Part shown: positions 50,085 to 59,465 of the stretch, piece by piece
Numbering within the stretch: the stretch's first letter is position 1
Layout of the letters: the number at the start of each line of letters is the position of its first letter
DNA from: Alkalibacterium olivapovliticus
GTDB lineage: Bacteria; Bacillota; Bacilli; Lactobacillales; Carnobacteriaceae_A
Direction: 5' to 3'
Length of the DNA: 64,000 nucleotides
Assembly (NCBI RefSeq): GCF_003003275.1
Contig: NZ_PVTO01000002.1
Location: 62,001 to 126,000, forward strand
Notes under the pieces: model-generated
Databases searched by the model: none
The model's input: only the letters and a program-made list of their open reading frames with translations
Told to the model about the DNA's origin: nothing
Position numbers and translations under genes: made by a program

Positions 50085-50118
50085 TAAAAAACCGAGTAAG
50101 CATCATGCTCACTCGGTC
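50085..50118 (-). terminator. Terminator of the cold-shock gene
   Basis: ACCGAGTGAGCAT pairs with ATGCTTACTCGGT, followed by TTTTTT on the minus strand. Confidence 0.9.
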
Positions 50119-50138
50119 GAAACTAATTTTAAAGTTGA

Positions 50139-50339
50139 TTAAGCTTTTTCTACGTTAGCAGCTTGAGGTCCGCGTGCGCCTTCTTCAATATCGAAAGTAA
50201 CAGCTTGTCCTTCTTCTAATGATTTGAATCCTTCTTCGTTAATAGCTGAGAAATGTACAAATACGTCATCTGCACCTTCGCGCTCGATAAATCCAAATCC
50301 TTTTTCTGCGTTAAACCATTTTACTGTACCATTTTCCAT
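50139..50339 (-). CDS. Cold-shock protein, CspA family
   Basis: This 66-residue single-domain nucleic-acid chaperone has RNP1 KGFGFIE and RNP2 VFVHFSAI. The start is the ATG of [14 protein letters not shown], after GAGGAGG; the frame upstream has no similarity. The 5' UTR is about 110 bases, typical of cold-inducible csp genes. It lies between mreB and radC, where many relatives have no gene. Confidence 0.95.
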   Translation of the reverse strand: MENGTVKWFNAEKGFGFIEREGADDVFVHFSAINEEGFKSLEEGQAVTFDIEEGARGPQAANVEKA

Positions 50340-50455
50340 GTTAAAAATTCCTCCTCGTGCCTTTTGCACTTTATATTTCACATTATTGCTATAGGTACGG
50401 ATTGGAATGTTACTACACATTACGTCTTTCTTTCCCCTAACAAAATGCTAATTAC

Positions 50456-50484
50456 ATATTATCATGATGAAATCAATAGCGCAA
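50456..50484 (-). promoter_or_regulatory. Putative promoter of the cold-shock gene
   Basis: Minus-strand TTGCGC, 17 bases and TAATAT lie about 110 bases before the ATG, leaving a long leader. Confidence 0.55.
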
Positions 50485-50531
50485 GCAAATAAACTCGGCT
50501 TTTATATAAAAGAAGATAAATGCACAAATTA

Positions 50532-50680
50532 TTACAGCTCGCCCATTTCCTTCAAACTGATGTAAGAATCTTCCCCAATGATGAAATGATCCAAGAGTTC
50601 AATTCCAATCAATTTCCCAGCTTCACTCATTCTTTTAGTAAAAGATAGATCCGCTTCAGAGGGTTCTGGATTGCCAGATG
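50532..50680 (-). CDS. radC: RadC C-terminal exon (after the group II intron)
   Basis: This 149-base exon encodes the C-terminal end of RadC. It begins mid-codon (CA TCT GGC) and continues as [19 protein letters not shown] to the stop. Joined to the exon at 53467-54001 it restores [12 protein letters not shown], the JAMM motif with its downstream Asp (HxHx10D), in frame. It should not be annotated as a separate small protein or as a pseudogene unless splicing fails. Confidence 0.92.
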
Positions 50681-50729
50681 ATAGCGATAGGTAAGGTTTT
50701 GAAATTATCTCCACTTTTTCCCCCGCTTC

Positions 50730-50763
50730 ACACCGTGCATGCAACTTTCATCGCACACGGCGT
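50730..50763 (-). ncRNA. Domain V of the group II intron
   Basis: On the minus strand a 34-base hairpin ACGCCGTG...GAAA...CACGGTGT has a GAAA tetraloop, a two-base bulge region and a CGC catalytic triad. It lies 44 bases after the maturase stop. This is the ribozyme's active site. The bases from 50684 to 50728 would form domain VI. Confidence 0.85.
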
Positions 50764-50807
50764 TCCATCGATTGTCTATCTATTTCATTTACCTCAATCT
50801 TGTCTAA

Positions 50808-52736
50808 TTATTTGTAATCCCCGTTTGCAATTACTTTGTTTCCAACCAATAGACGCAGTTTGTTCAGTTTTCCCAACTGTTCCTTATTTAAATTTAGTAT
50901 CCTGATATATTTCTGGATAATATCATTTTCTGTTGAATGTACTAGCCTATGGACATCCCTAGTTATCAATACTAGGTTGGAATAGCTGTCGTCTTTTGTG
51001 ACACTCCACAATGTCTTATGATGGCAGTCCATTTCAGTCAGAATTAATTCTTCCCCAGTTACCGCACACATTCCATTTTGAGCAATGAAAAGTGAAATTC
51101 GATTGTCATTAAACTCAACTGTTGCTCGTCCGTTAGCGACTGGGTGTTTTCTAATCCATTGCACTTTCCAGTCTGGGACAGCTTTTTGTTCCTGATGCAT
51201 CAATTCCCGTCCTTCTTTGGTGAATTTATTTACACCATTTTTGGGCATTAACGCATTTTTTGTTTTGACAAATCCAATTGGTATAATGGGATACCCATTA
51301 ATATATCTGGTCATTTTTGATTTTAAATAAGGCTTGATTCCTTTGTCTTTGATTGAATAGTTAGATGTTTTCCTAAGCGAAAACTGTTTTAACCTATTAC
51401 GTTTAACTAACGTCAGTTGGTATTGTACTGGCATCAGACTATCGTTTACCTGTGTTGCAATTTGGTAATAATTGTGAATGCCAATTACCATACTGTTGTA
51501 GATTTGAACGTTTTTAATTAGTTCAGTTCCGCTTGGAGCTTTTTGCATAAGTTTGATTTGGTCTTTAAGTTGCTTTTTAATCCTCGTTCGTGCTTTTTCT
51601 GCTATATAGGACTGACAGACAAACTTTTTCCGCCCAGAACGGTCGGTTCCTTTTCGTTCCATCTTCAGTTCAAACCCAAGAAATTCACTGCTTTTCTTTT
51701 TCAGGTTTGTGATTTGAGATTTCTCTTCAGAAATCGGAAGATTTAAACGTTCTTCCAACCACATTCTACTAGCCATAAATATTTTATCGGCGTTGGAGCG
51801 TGTTGTCGTAAAAATTTTAAAGTCATCAGCATAGCGGACAATGTACATTTCTTTCAGTTTAGAAGTTTTACGTAGCTGATTATATCTATATTGATGGCTA
51901 TACAGTCCCGTTTTCTTATTAAGGTAGTCGTTTATGTTACGACACTTTTTACTTTCCCATTGGTTAGCAATCCACCAATCAAATTCATTCAGATTGATAT
52001 TGGCTAGCAAGGGGGAAAGTATACCGCCTTGCGGTGTCCCCTTAGTTGGATAAACAATTTTACCGTCTGGTAGGACGACTGGAGCTTTGAGCATTTTCCG
52101 AATAATAACGAGTAACTGTTTATCTCGGATGCCCATAGTCCATATTTGTTGCATCAGTTTTGAATGTTTTACTTCATCAAAGAAACCTTGAATATCAACA
52201 TCCACAACATATTGCATTTTGTTATTGTTTATTCGGCCTGCACAAGCGGAAATCGCATTTTCGGCAGATTTGGTTGGTCGGAAACCGAAACTGTATTTAT
52301 AGAATTTAGCTTCACATATCGGTTCTAAAACTTGCAAGATACATTGTTGTGCTATTCTATCCCACATAGAAGGTATCCCAAGAGGTCTAATTTTTCCATT
52401 AGGCTTTGGGATTTCCACTCGTTTTACTTTTCGAGGATTATAATGCACGAATCGTTTCTTTACAATGGCAATGAAATCGTTGGTACTTAATTTTTCGATA
52501 TCATTGATTGTAACTTTGTCTTCCCCTGCCGTAGCACTCCCGTTATTTCGCTTAATATTACGGTAAGCGAGTAGAATGTTGTCGTTTGAGGTGATAATCG
52601 ACATTAGATTCGTAAATTTTTTGTTTTCTTCACTTTCTGCAAAAAGCTTATCCAACTTTTCGGTCATTCCATAATATTCAGCATGGCGTAACCGTGTGTT
52701 TTTCATTCTTGGGATTTTCTTATAATTTTCTTTCAA
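50808..52736 (-). CDS. ltrA: Group II intron reverse transcriptase/maturase with HNH endonuclease
   Basis: This 642-residue LtrA-like protein helps the intron splice and move. The N-terminal reverse-transcriptase domain (about residues 60-350) has KPNGKIRPLGIPSMWDRI, GTPQGGILSPLLANI and the catalytic IVRYADDFKIF (YADD near residue 302). The maturase X domain spans about 380-500. The C-terminal HNH region carries CAVTGEEL, MDCHHKTLWSV and LVLITRDVHRLVH. No stop or frameshift interrupts it, and all catalytic motifs are intact, so the intron may still be mobile. Confidence 0.96.
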   Translation of the reverse strand: MKENYKKIPRMKNTRLRHAEYYGMTEKLDKLFAESEENKKFTNLMSIITSNDNILLAYRNIKRNNGSATAGEDKVTINDIEKLSTNDFIAIVKKRFVHYNPRKVKRVEIPKPNGKIRPLGIPSMWDRIAQQCILQVLEPICEAKFYKYSFGFRPTKSAENAISACAGRINNNKMQYVVDVDIQGFFDEVKHSKLMQQIWTMGIRDKQLLVIIRKMLKAPVVLPDGKIVYPTKGTPQGGILSPLLANINLNEFDWWIANQWESKKCRNINDYLNKKTGLYSHQYRYNQLRKTSKLKEMYIVRYADDFKIFTTTRSNADKIFMASRMWLEERLNLPISEEKSQITNLKKKSSEFLGFELKMERKGTDRSGRKKFVCQSYIAEKARTRIKKQLKDQIKLMQKAPSGTELIKNVQIYNSMVIGIHNYYQIATQVNDSLMPVQYQLTLVKRNRLKQFSLRKTSNYSIKDKGIKPYLKSKMTRYINGYPIIPIGFVKTKNALMPKNGVNKFTKEGRELMHQEQKAVPDWKVQWIRKHPVANGRATVEFNDNRISLFIAQNGMCAVTGEELILTEMDCHHKTLWSVTKDDSYSNLVLITRDVHRLVHSTENDIIQKYIRILNLNKEQLGKLNKLRLLVGNKVIANGDYK

Positions 52737-53466
52737 GGTTTATCACGCTCCAAACTGGACTCGTGACCTTTTTAGTCATACGAGAATCCTTGAGGTGATT
52801 GAGTTGAAATATTTGATAGACATTCGACTTGTGGCTATTGCTCGGTTCTCATTACAAGAACTTCAACGCTCATGCCACTACTCTCACTACCGTTAAAGGA
52901 AGTTATGGATGAATCCTTTCCTCCCTACCACTTCATCGAGTGTGTACTCTCCATGTCGATAGCTTTCCACGTTCCCTTCACTCTATCCATATCTAAACGT
53001 AGGTGCTAGCTCTTGCCTGACGTTCTCTCCACCGCCTTTAACGGTGCATGGAGCTTTCGAAACCACCATAGGTACTCGCCCACGGAACGCACTTGACTCT
53101 TTCATCAAGCACACTCATTTCTGAGTGTTCGCCACTTACAGACATTTCATTCGCTAGTTCGTCAGTGTTTTACCACATTCTCACCATATTAAGCTTTTTA
53201 CGACTCCCGACCTATCAGTTGTACCAACCACCTCTGGTTAGCTTTCGGTTACTAAAATTAGCACTACGACAACTTTCAGCCGACTTTACCGAGCTTCACA
53301 CAATATTCATATACACATTCGAATATTGCATGTCGGAGTATCAGAGTAGGCACTTCAAGGCGTTACCCTATCATTTTACCTATCGAGCGAAGAGTTCACG
53401 ACTCTCTTCCAGTCATTTGACTTTCAGACAGTGTGCGTAACCTTTTCAGTTACGAACGTGTCACAC

Positions 53467-54001
53467 GATGATTGTGCGCAATGATGATACGGGCTGATGA
53501 GTATTTGATTGCAGCTTTATATATTTCTCTGGGATGCGCCACACTGGAATTGAGTGATCCTTTAAAGATCGTTTCCTTCTTTATAATCTCATTTTTTGTA
53601 TTCAGAAATAAAGCAACTACCAATTCCTGCTGAAGTCCATTCAGTTCCGTCATCAGCATTTTCCCCACGTATTGACTTGATGTCACCGCGCCTTCCTTAA
53701 GTAGAGGTGTTTTAGCCATCCGTTTCCCCAGTTCGATAGAGGCGAGCAATTCGATTGCCTTCGCTTTTCCGATTCCAGGAATAGTGAGTAACTCCTCAAG
53801 TGACGCCGTCTTGAACATGTACAAATCATCAAAGTGTGAAAATACCTGCATGCTTAACTGCAGTACATTGTAATCGCGTGTTCCTGTCCTGAGTAAAATA
53901 GCCAGTAGTTCATGATTTGCTAAAGCAGATGGTCCGAATTCCTCCATGCGTTCCCTTGGTCTTGAGTGAGTCGGTACTTCTGAAAATTTCTGATTCTGCA
54001 T
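53467..54001 (-). CDS. radC: RadC N-terminal exon (before the group II intron)
   Basis: This exon encodes 178 residues plus one base of RadC, a JAB/MPN-domain protein of the UPF0758 family. A helix-hairpin-helix segment (IPGIGKAKAIELLAS) precedes the JAMM domain, which starts near residue 105 and reaches IIIAHNH. Reading beyond into the intron gives only five further residues and a stop. With the exon at 50532-50680 the spliced protein is 227 residues, the normal size. The name suggests DNA repair, but the family's real role is unclear. Confidence 0.94.
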
Positions 54002-54019
54002 ATTATCTAATCCTCCTTA

Positions 54020-54054
54020 TAAAAAAGAAGAGAAAGGGAGTCCCCTTCTCTTCT
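54020..54054 (-). terminator. Terminator between the HAD phosphatase gene and radC
   Basis: AGAAGAGAAGGGGA pairs with TCCCTTTCTCTTCT, followed by T on the minus strand. radC therefore probably has its own promoter. Confidence 0.85.
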
Positions 54055-54067
54055 ATAACATTACCTT

Positions 54068-54724
54068 TTAAATTAATTTCTCACTTTTTATTTTGTTAAG
54101 AACTTCATGAAGATCATGGCAAATATCTAATGTCATTTTCTTCATGTGACTATCTGGCTTGATTAGATCGGGAACCATTACGACCGGAAAGTTCGCTGCA
54201 TTAGCTGCCTTGATTCCATTGATTGAATCTTCCAGTACTAATATATCTGATATCGGACCATCGATCAGCTGGCGCGCCTTTTCAAAAATTTCCGGATGAG
54301 GTTTTGAGTGAGAGACTTCATCTCCCCCAATCACCCCATCAAAGTAATGAGTCAGTCCAGCATTTTCCAGCAGCTCAAGCACGACTTTCTTTTCGGAACT
54401 TGAGGCTACAACTGTTTTGTATTTATTCTCTTTTAAAAAGTCTAACAGATCGACTAACCCTTTTTTTAATACGGGTGGAGCCGAAAACAGTACTGATTTC
54501 AGATCTTCTACACTGTCTGTAATGAACTGGTCTACTTTTGATTCATCAAAGTGATCATACATGGCACTGAAAAAATCCTTTTCGCTGGCACCAATATACT
54601 TTTCATAAAAAGAGTAGTCAAAAGGAATCCCTATTTTATCAGCAGTCTGCTGATTCGCTTTGTAATATAAGGGCTCTGTGTCAAACATCAGCCCATCCAT
54701 ATCAAAAATAATCAGTTTAGTCAT
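54068..54724 (-). CDS. HAD-IA family phosphatase
   Basis: This 218-residue hydrolase resembles beta-phosphoglucomutases and related sugar-phosphate phosphatases. Motif I is [16 protein letters not shown] with the nucleophile Asp near residue 8. Motif II is [10 protein letters not shown], motif III includes [10 protein letters not shown] and motif IV is [10 protein letters not shown]. It overlaps valS by the ATGA of stop and start, so its translation is coupled to valS. The substrate is unknown. Confidence 0.88.
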   Translation of the reverse strand: MTKLIIFDMDGLMFDTEPLYYKANQQTADKIGIPFDYSFYEKYIGASEKDFFSAMYDHFDESKVDQFITDSVEDLKSVLFSAPPVLKKGLVDLLDFLKENKYKTVVASSSEKKVVLELLENAGLTHYFDGVIGGDEVSHSKPHPEIFEKARQLIDGPISDILVLEDSINGIKAANAANFPVVMVPDLIKPDSHMKKMTLDICHDLHEVLNKIKSEKLI

Positions 54725-57375
54725 TCATTACCCTCATTTATCGTTTTCATTTTCTCAAGTTGTCTGGATACTGACTCATACTTATCTTTATAATCTTTTT
54801 CTTTGGCTTTTTCTTCTTCAACTATCTTATCTGGAGCATTGCTGACGAATCGTTCGTTAGACAATTTTTTCTCCACACGGTCGATTTCACTTTGCCATTT
54901 AGTCAATTCTTTTTCAAGACGCTCGATTTCTTCCTGGATGTCAACTAGTCCGGCTAAGGGAATGAAAATTTCGGCTCCTGATACGACCGATGTTTTCACT
55001 TCACTTGGCACGGTGACTTCCGTATCGATTACCAGCTCGTCCGGGTTACAGAAACGAATCAGGAATGACTGGTTTTCTATAAGGAACTCTTTTTCCTGCG
55101 TGCTTTTAGTTTTGATCAGCAAATCGATTGGTTTAGAGAGGGGTCTATTTGCTTCAGAACGGATCGTTCTTACAGAGCGAACCAGGTCGATCAGCATTTC
55201 CATGTTGTTCACTGCCTGTTCATCTTCAAAGGCTTCATTTGCTTCTGGGTAAGAGGCATTTACTAATGATTCTCCTATATGAGGAATATGTTCCCAAATT
55301 TCTTCAGTTACAAAAGGCATGATAGGGTGAAGGAGTTTCAATGTCTGATCAAGGACGTGAATAAGTACAGACTTCGTGGTCTGCTTCTGTTCATCAGTTC
55401 CCTGAGTCAACACTTCTTTAGTCATCTCAATATACCAGTCACAATAGTCATCCCATATAAATTTATACAGTTGTCTTCCGGCTTCACCAAATTCGAAGCG
55501 TTCAAACAAATCTGTGACTTGAGTAATCGTTTCATTTAAACGTGCCAGAATCCACTTATCTGCGATTGATTTTTCTTTAGTCAAATCACTTTCTTCAATT
55601 GAAAAATCGCCGACATTCATAATAACGAATCGACTTGCATTCCAGATTTTATTGATGAAATTCCATGATGCATCCATTTTTTCATAACTGAAACGAACAT
55701 CCTGTCCAGGTGCTGACCCATTTGACAGGAACCATCTTAAAGTATCTGCTCCATACTTGTCGATTACATCCATCGGATCGATCCCGTTACCGAGTGATTT
55801 GCTCATTTTTCTACCCTGTTCATCTCTGATCAGTCCATGCATCAGGACATTTTTAAATGGCGCTTTTCCAGTGAATTCTAAACTCTGGAAAATCATACGA
55901 CTGACCCAGAAAAAGATAATGTCATAACCTGTTACCAACGTACTGGTCGGGAAATACTTTTTATAGTCGCTGCTCTCAACGTCAGGCCAGCCCATTGTAG
56001 AAAAAGGCCATAGTGCTGAACTGAACCACGTATCCAGTACATCATTGTCTTGCTCCCAGTTTTCACTATCAGCAGGAGCTGTTTCACCTACATACACTTC
56101 ACCTGTTTGTTTATGATACCACGCTGGTATCCTGTGCCCCCACCATAATTGTCTGGAGATGACCCAATCATGAACATTTTCCATCCAGGTGTTGAATGTT
56201 TTTTCAAATCGTTCAGGTAAAAAGTTTACTTTGTCATCTGTCAACTGATTAGCCAGTGCTTTGTCCGACAGTTGGTCCATTTTTACGAACCACTGTGTGG
56301 ACAATCTCGGTTCAACTATGACGCCTGTTCGCTCAGAATGACCTACACTGTGCTGCATTTCTTCTACCTTGATCAGCAAGCCATCTTCTTTCAGGTCTTT
56401 CACCAGCGCTTTTCTTGCTTCAAAACGGTCCATCCCTTCGTACTTACCTGCCAGGTGGTTCATTGATCCGTCATTATTCATCACGTTTACTTGTTCTAAA
56501 TTATGACGTTTACCGATTTCAAAGTCATTAGGGTCGTGTGCTGGAGTAATTTTAACGACTCCTGTCCCAAATTCCATATCTACGTAATCATCTGCGATCA
56601 CTTCAAGCTCTCTATTAATGATGGGAAGGAGAACTTTTTTACCTATTAAATGCTGGTAGCGTTCATCATCCGGGTGTACCGCTACAGCAGTATCTCCTAG
56701 CATTGTTTCAGGTCTGGTAGTGGCTATCTCAACTGTCCCCTCCCCATCAATCACTGGGTAGTGGATATGGTAGAAAGCGCCATTAACTTCCTTATGATCA
56801 ACTTCGATATCTGAGAGCGCAGTCTGTGCTTTAGGATCCCAGTTGATGATGTACTCTCCTCGGTAAATCATTCCTTTATTGTATAGATCAACAAACACTT
56901 TATTAACTGCTTCATTAAGCCCTTCGTCCAAAGTAAACCGTTCTCTTGAATAGTCGACAGAAATACCTACTTTAGCCCATTGATCTCTGATGTTTTCAGC
57001 ATATTCTTCTTTCCAGTCCCACACTTTTTCAAGGAATTTTTCTCTCCCAAGATCATGGCGTGATATGCCATTCTGAGCCAGTTTTTCTTCAACTTTAGCC
57101 TGTGTAGCAATACCAGCATGATCCATTCCCGGCAGCCATAATGTATCGTACCCCTGCATGCGTTTCTGTCTGATGATGATATCCTGCAGCGTTGTATCCC
57201 ATGCGTGGCCTAAGTGAAGTTTTCCGGTCACGTTCGGAGGCGGAATAACGATTGAGTACGGTTCTGCACCGGATTCACTTGGCTTAAACAAGTCTTTATC
57301 TAACCATTTCTGATATCTTCCTTCTTCAACTTCTGTTGGGTCGTATTTCTTTGACATATCCTTCATTTCTTCCAT
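54721..57375 (-). CDS. valS: Valine-tRNA ligase
   Basis: This 884-residue class I synthetase charges tRNA-Val and edits Thr. HIGH is in [15 protein letters not shown] (about residue 50) and KMSKS in [14 protein letters not shown] (about 520). The large editing domain includes [17 protein letters not shown]. The C-terminus is the coiled-coil tRNA-binding arm. I start at [10 protein letters not shown] after AGAGGGG, not at the upstream ATG, which lies next to the leader terminator. A T-box leader precedes it. Confidence 0.96.
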   Translation of the reverse strand: MEEMKDMSKKYDPTEVEEGRYQKWLDKDLFKPSESGAEPYSIVIPPPNVTGKLHLGHAWDTTLQDIIIRQKRMQGYDTLWLPGMDHAGIATQAKVEEKLAQNGISRHDLGREKFLEKVWDWKEEYAENIRDQWAKVGISVDYSRERFTLDEGLNEAVNKVFVDLYNKGMIYRGEYIINWDPKAQTALSDIEVDHKEVNGAFYHIHYPVIDGEGTVEIATTRPETMLGDTAVAVHPDDERYQHLIGKKVLLPIINRELEVIADDYVDMEFGTGVVKITPAHDPNDFEIGKRHNLEQVNVMNNDGSMNHLAGKYEGMDRFEARKALVKDLKEDGLLIKVEEMQHSVGHSERTGVIVEPRLSTQWFVKMDQLSDKALANQLTDDKVNFLPERFEKTFNTWMENVHDWVISRQLWWGHRIPAWYHKQTGEVYVGETAPADSENWEQDNDVLDTWFSSALWPFSTMGWPDVESSDYKKYFPTSTLVTGYDIIFFWVSRMIFQSLEFTGKAPFKNVLMHGLIRDEQGRKMSKSLGNGIDPMDVIDKYGADTLRWFLSNGSAPGQDVRFSYEKMDASWNFINKIWNASRFVIMNVGDFSIEESDLTKEKSIADKWILARLNETITQVTDLFERFEFGEAGRQLYKFIWDDYCDWYIEMTKEVLTQGTDEQKQTTKSVLIHVLDQTLKLLHPIMPFVTEEIWEHIPHIGESLVNASYPEANEAFEDEQAVNNMEMLIDLVRSVRTIRSEANRPLSKPIDLLIKTKSTQEKEFLIENQSFLIRFCNPDELVIDTEVTVPSEVKTSVVSGAEIFIPLAGLVDIQEEIERLEKELTKWQSEIDRVEKKLSNERFVSNAPDKIVEEEKAKEKDYKDKYESVSRQLEKMKTINEGNE

Positions 57376-57404
57376 CTTTTTACCCCTCTTTTTTAATTTT
57401 TTAT

Positions 57405-57660
57405 ATAAAAAAAGCATTCCTCCTAAATTTGTTAGGACGAATGCTTCGCGGTACCACCTATTTTACGACTGCGCTACCGGTGTAGGCACAGTCGTCTCTC
57501 AGTAACAGTTATAACGGTCCGTTGATCCGATTACAGGTACTTTTCTGATTCCCCATAATAGCTCACAAGCTACTTCACGATTTTTCTTATCAGGGATTCT
57601 CAGCTGGCACCCATTCTCTTGGATAAGTCGAATCGTTACTCCTCTTGTTCTTCACTAGTC
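57405..57660 (-). ncRNA. T-box riboswitch controlling valS
   Basis: The minus-strand leader has ATAGGTGGTACCGCG, the T-box sequence. A terminator follows (AGCATTCGTCCTAA pairs with TTTAGGAGGAATGCT, then T). In stem I, AGTA on the 5' side faces GAA on the 3' side, forming a loop-E motif. The next triplet, GTA (57571-57573 on the plus strand as TAC), is a valine codon and the likely specifier. Uncharged tRNA-Val would switch valS on. I found no clear promoter of its own; it may also be read from tpx. Confidence 0.93.
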
Positions 57661-57665
57661 GTTTA

Positions 57666-58169
57666 TTAAGTTAATTCTGCTTCTTCATGACGAGCTGCCG
57701 ATAGTGCCGCTTCGTAATCCGGGTCTTTAGACATTTCTTCTACGATTTCTCTGTAAACGATTTGACCTTTACGGTTGACAACAAAAACGGTACGAGCCAT
57801 TTTATCCAAATCATCAATATACAGGCCATAATCTTTTGCAAATGTACGATCAGTGTCATGCAGTATATCAGATGACAACACTTTTGACTGTGACCATTCA
57901 CTTTGCTGATCAAGGGTATTAGTGGAAATAGAGATGACTTTTGTATCCGTCAGTTCCTTAGCTTCATCATTGAACTTATTGGTTTGTCTTGAACATGTGC
58001 TTGTTTCGATATCGGGTACTGTACTGATAATCAATACATCACCAATATACTCAGAAAGCTTAACATCCTGATCATCTAGATTCTTTACAGTAAAGGAAGG
58101 AGCGTCTTCTCCTACTTTAGGGGGTTGCCCATTCGTCTGGAATTTTTCGCCTTTTAATGTAACGTCCAT
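57666..58169 (-). CDS. tpx: Thiol peroxidase Tpx
   Basis: This 167-residue peroxiredoxin reduces peroxides using thioredoxin. The peroxidatic cysteine is in PDIETSTCSRQTNKF (TxxC, near residue 60). The second family cysteine is not obvious: the expected position reads SDILHDTDRTFAKDYG. If so, a 1-Cys mechanism or another reductant would be needed. It lies just before the valS leader and after thiI. Confidence 0.9.
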   Translation of the reverse strand: MDVTLKGEKFQTNGQPPKVGEDAPSFTVKNLDDQDVKLSEYIGDVLIISTVPDIETSTCSRQTNKFNDEAKELTDTKVISISTNTLDQQSEWSQSKVLSSDILHDTDRTFAKDYGLYIDDLDKMARTVFVVNRKGQIVYREIVEEMSKDPDYEAALSAARHEEAELT

Positions 58170-58236
58170 GCTATTCCTTCTTTCCTATAGGTTAACTATA
58201 GTGTACTTTTCAAAGGAGCGTATTGCAACCAAAACA

Positions 58237-59454
58237 TTAAAATAAAGAATCAAAAGTAGTTTGGTCGGTGCTTTCTGAATTATCGTGCCGGGTGATTGTC
58301 TGGATTTTCAGCCTACTTAAGGTGTCTGAAATCAACTGATCAATAGCCAGACTCTCTTCCATCTCCAGTACTTTCTTTAACTTGGGTTTCGTCTTTGGCT
58401 TGGCAGGTGCGAAGACAGTACAACAATCCTCATAAGGCTGTATGGCAAGATCAAAGGTGTCGATTTTTCTTGCAACTGATATGATGTCCGTTTTGTCCAT
58501 TGATATAAGAGGACGCAGAATCGGTGTTGACGTCACTTCATTAATCGCCAGCATGCTTTCAAGTGTCTGTGAAGCCACTTGTCCCAGCGATTCACCATTC
58601 ATAATGGCCAGTCCGCTTCGTTTTCCTCGTATTTTATCCGTTATTCTGAGCATCATTCGCCTAGTGATGGTCATGGCGTAATCTTCAGGTATCTGTTTTT
58701 TGATAGCTTCCTGTATTTCTGTGAAAGGCACTTCAATAAAAGTGATCTCACCAGAATAGTTTGCCAGCTTGGACGTTAAGTCTATAGCTTTCTGTAAAGC
58801 CTGCGGTGAGGTATACGGTGGACTATGAAAATGAACGGCTTCTATCTCCATTCCTCTTTTCAGAGATAAATACCCGGCTACAGGCGAATCGATCCCGCCT
58901 GACATCATCAGCATCCCTTTTCCCGCTGTCCCAACTGGAAGACCTCCAGCCCCTGACAGTGTCTCCACCGAAATGAAAATACCATCCAGACGGACTTCAA
59001 CGCGTACATCTACATCCGGTTCTTTCATCCTGACCGAGATAGGCTGAACAGCCCGTTCAACCTCTGTTCCCAAAATACGATTTAAATCATTCGTGTCATA
59101 TTCGAAATCGTGATCTGCCCGTTTTGTATTGATCCTGAATGTCATATTTTCTTTGAACTGTTTCTTTATCAGCTGGACCACTGCATGCTTAGCTTCTTCA
59201 ACTGATTTATCCACTCTGATTACGGGAGAGAATGAACTGATCCCGAAAACGTCTTTTAGTTCTTCCATAACTGCTTCTCCATTTTCACCATTCAACGTGA
59301 TGTGGAGCCGATCTCTATTCGCTACTATGTTTATTTTTTTAAAGGCTGTGAGTTTCAATCGAACATTGCCATGCAGTTTTTTTATAAAGTACTTTCTATT
59401 TTTTCCCTTTGTCGATAGTTCGCCATATCTGACCAGTATTTCAGTAATTTCCAT
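58237..59454 (-). CDS. thiI: tRNA 4-thiouridine synthase ThiI
   Basis: This 405-residue enzyme makes s4U at position 8 of tRNA and can supply sulfur for thiamine synthesis. It has an N-terminal ferredoxin-like region, a THUMP domain (about 60-165) and a PP-loop domain with [19 protein letters not shown] (about residue 182). It lacks the rhodanese domain found in enterobacterial ThiI, as expected for Firmicutes. I start at [11 protein letters not shown], after AAGGAG. It follows its cysteine desulfurase by 11 bases. Confidence 0.95.
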   Translation of the reverse strand: MEITEILVRYGELSTKGKNRKYFIKKLHGNVRLKLTAFKKINIVANRDRLHITLNGENGEAVMEELKDVFGISSFSPVIRVDKSVEEAKHAVVQLIKKQFKENMTFRINTKRADHDFEYDTNDLNRILGTEVERAVQPISVRMKEPDVDVRVEVRLDGIFISVETLSGAGGLPVGTAGKGMLMMSGGIDSPVAGYLSLKRGMEIEAVHFHSPPYTSPQALQKAIDLTSKLANYSGEITFIEVPFTEIQEAIKKQIPEDYAMTITRRMMLRITDKIRGKRSGLAIMNGESLGQVASQTLESMLAINEVTSTPILRPLISMDKTDIISVARKIDTFDLAIQPYEDCCTVFAPAKPKTKPKLKKVLEMEESLAIDQLISDTLSRLKIQTITRHDNSESTDQTTFDSLF

Positions 59455-59465
59455 GCTTGACTCCT

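Larger units (their letters stand above)
50681..53466 (-). mobile_element. Group II intron inserted in radC
   Basis: This 2,786-base intron is on the radC coding strand. The 5' end is GTGTGACACG, matching the GUGYG consensus. The 3' end is CGCTAT, matching the AY rule. It encodes a reverse transcriptase/maturase in domain IV and ends with a 34-base domain V and a domain VI-like hairpin. The bases between 52737 and 53466 are the structured 5' domains; short frames there are not genes. Exact exon restoration supports these boundaries. Confidence 0.95.

Noticed and set aside
50532-50744. A 70-residue reading frame that looks like a separate small gene
   Set aside because: Its first residues lie in intron domain VI and V sequence. 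Only the part from 50680 on is RadC, so it is exon 2 of radC.
53093-53440. A 115-codon plus-strand frame opposite the intron
   Set aside because: It lies across structured domains of the intron on the opposite strand, has no ribosome-binding site and resembles no family I know.
50532-54001. radC as a pseudogene broken by insertion
   Set aside because: The inserted element is a complete same-strand group II intron and the exons join in frame, so a functional product after splicing is more likely.
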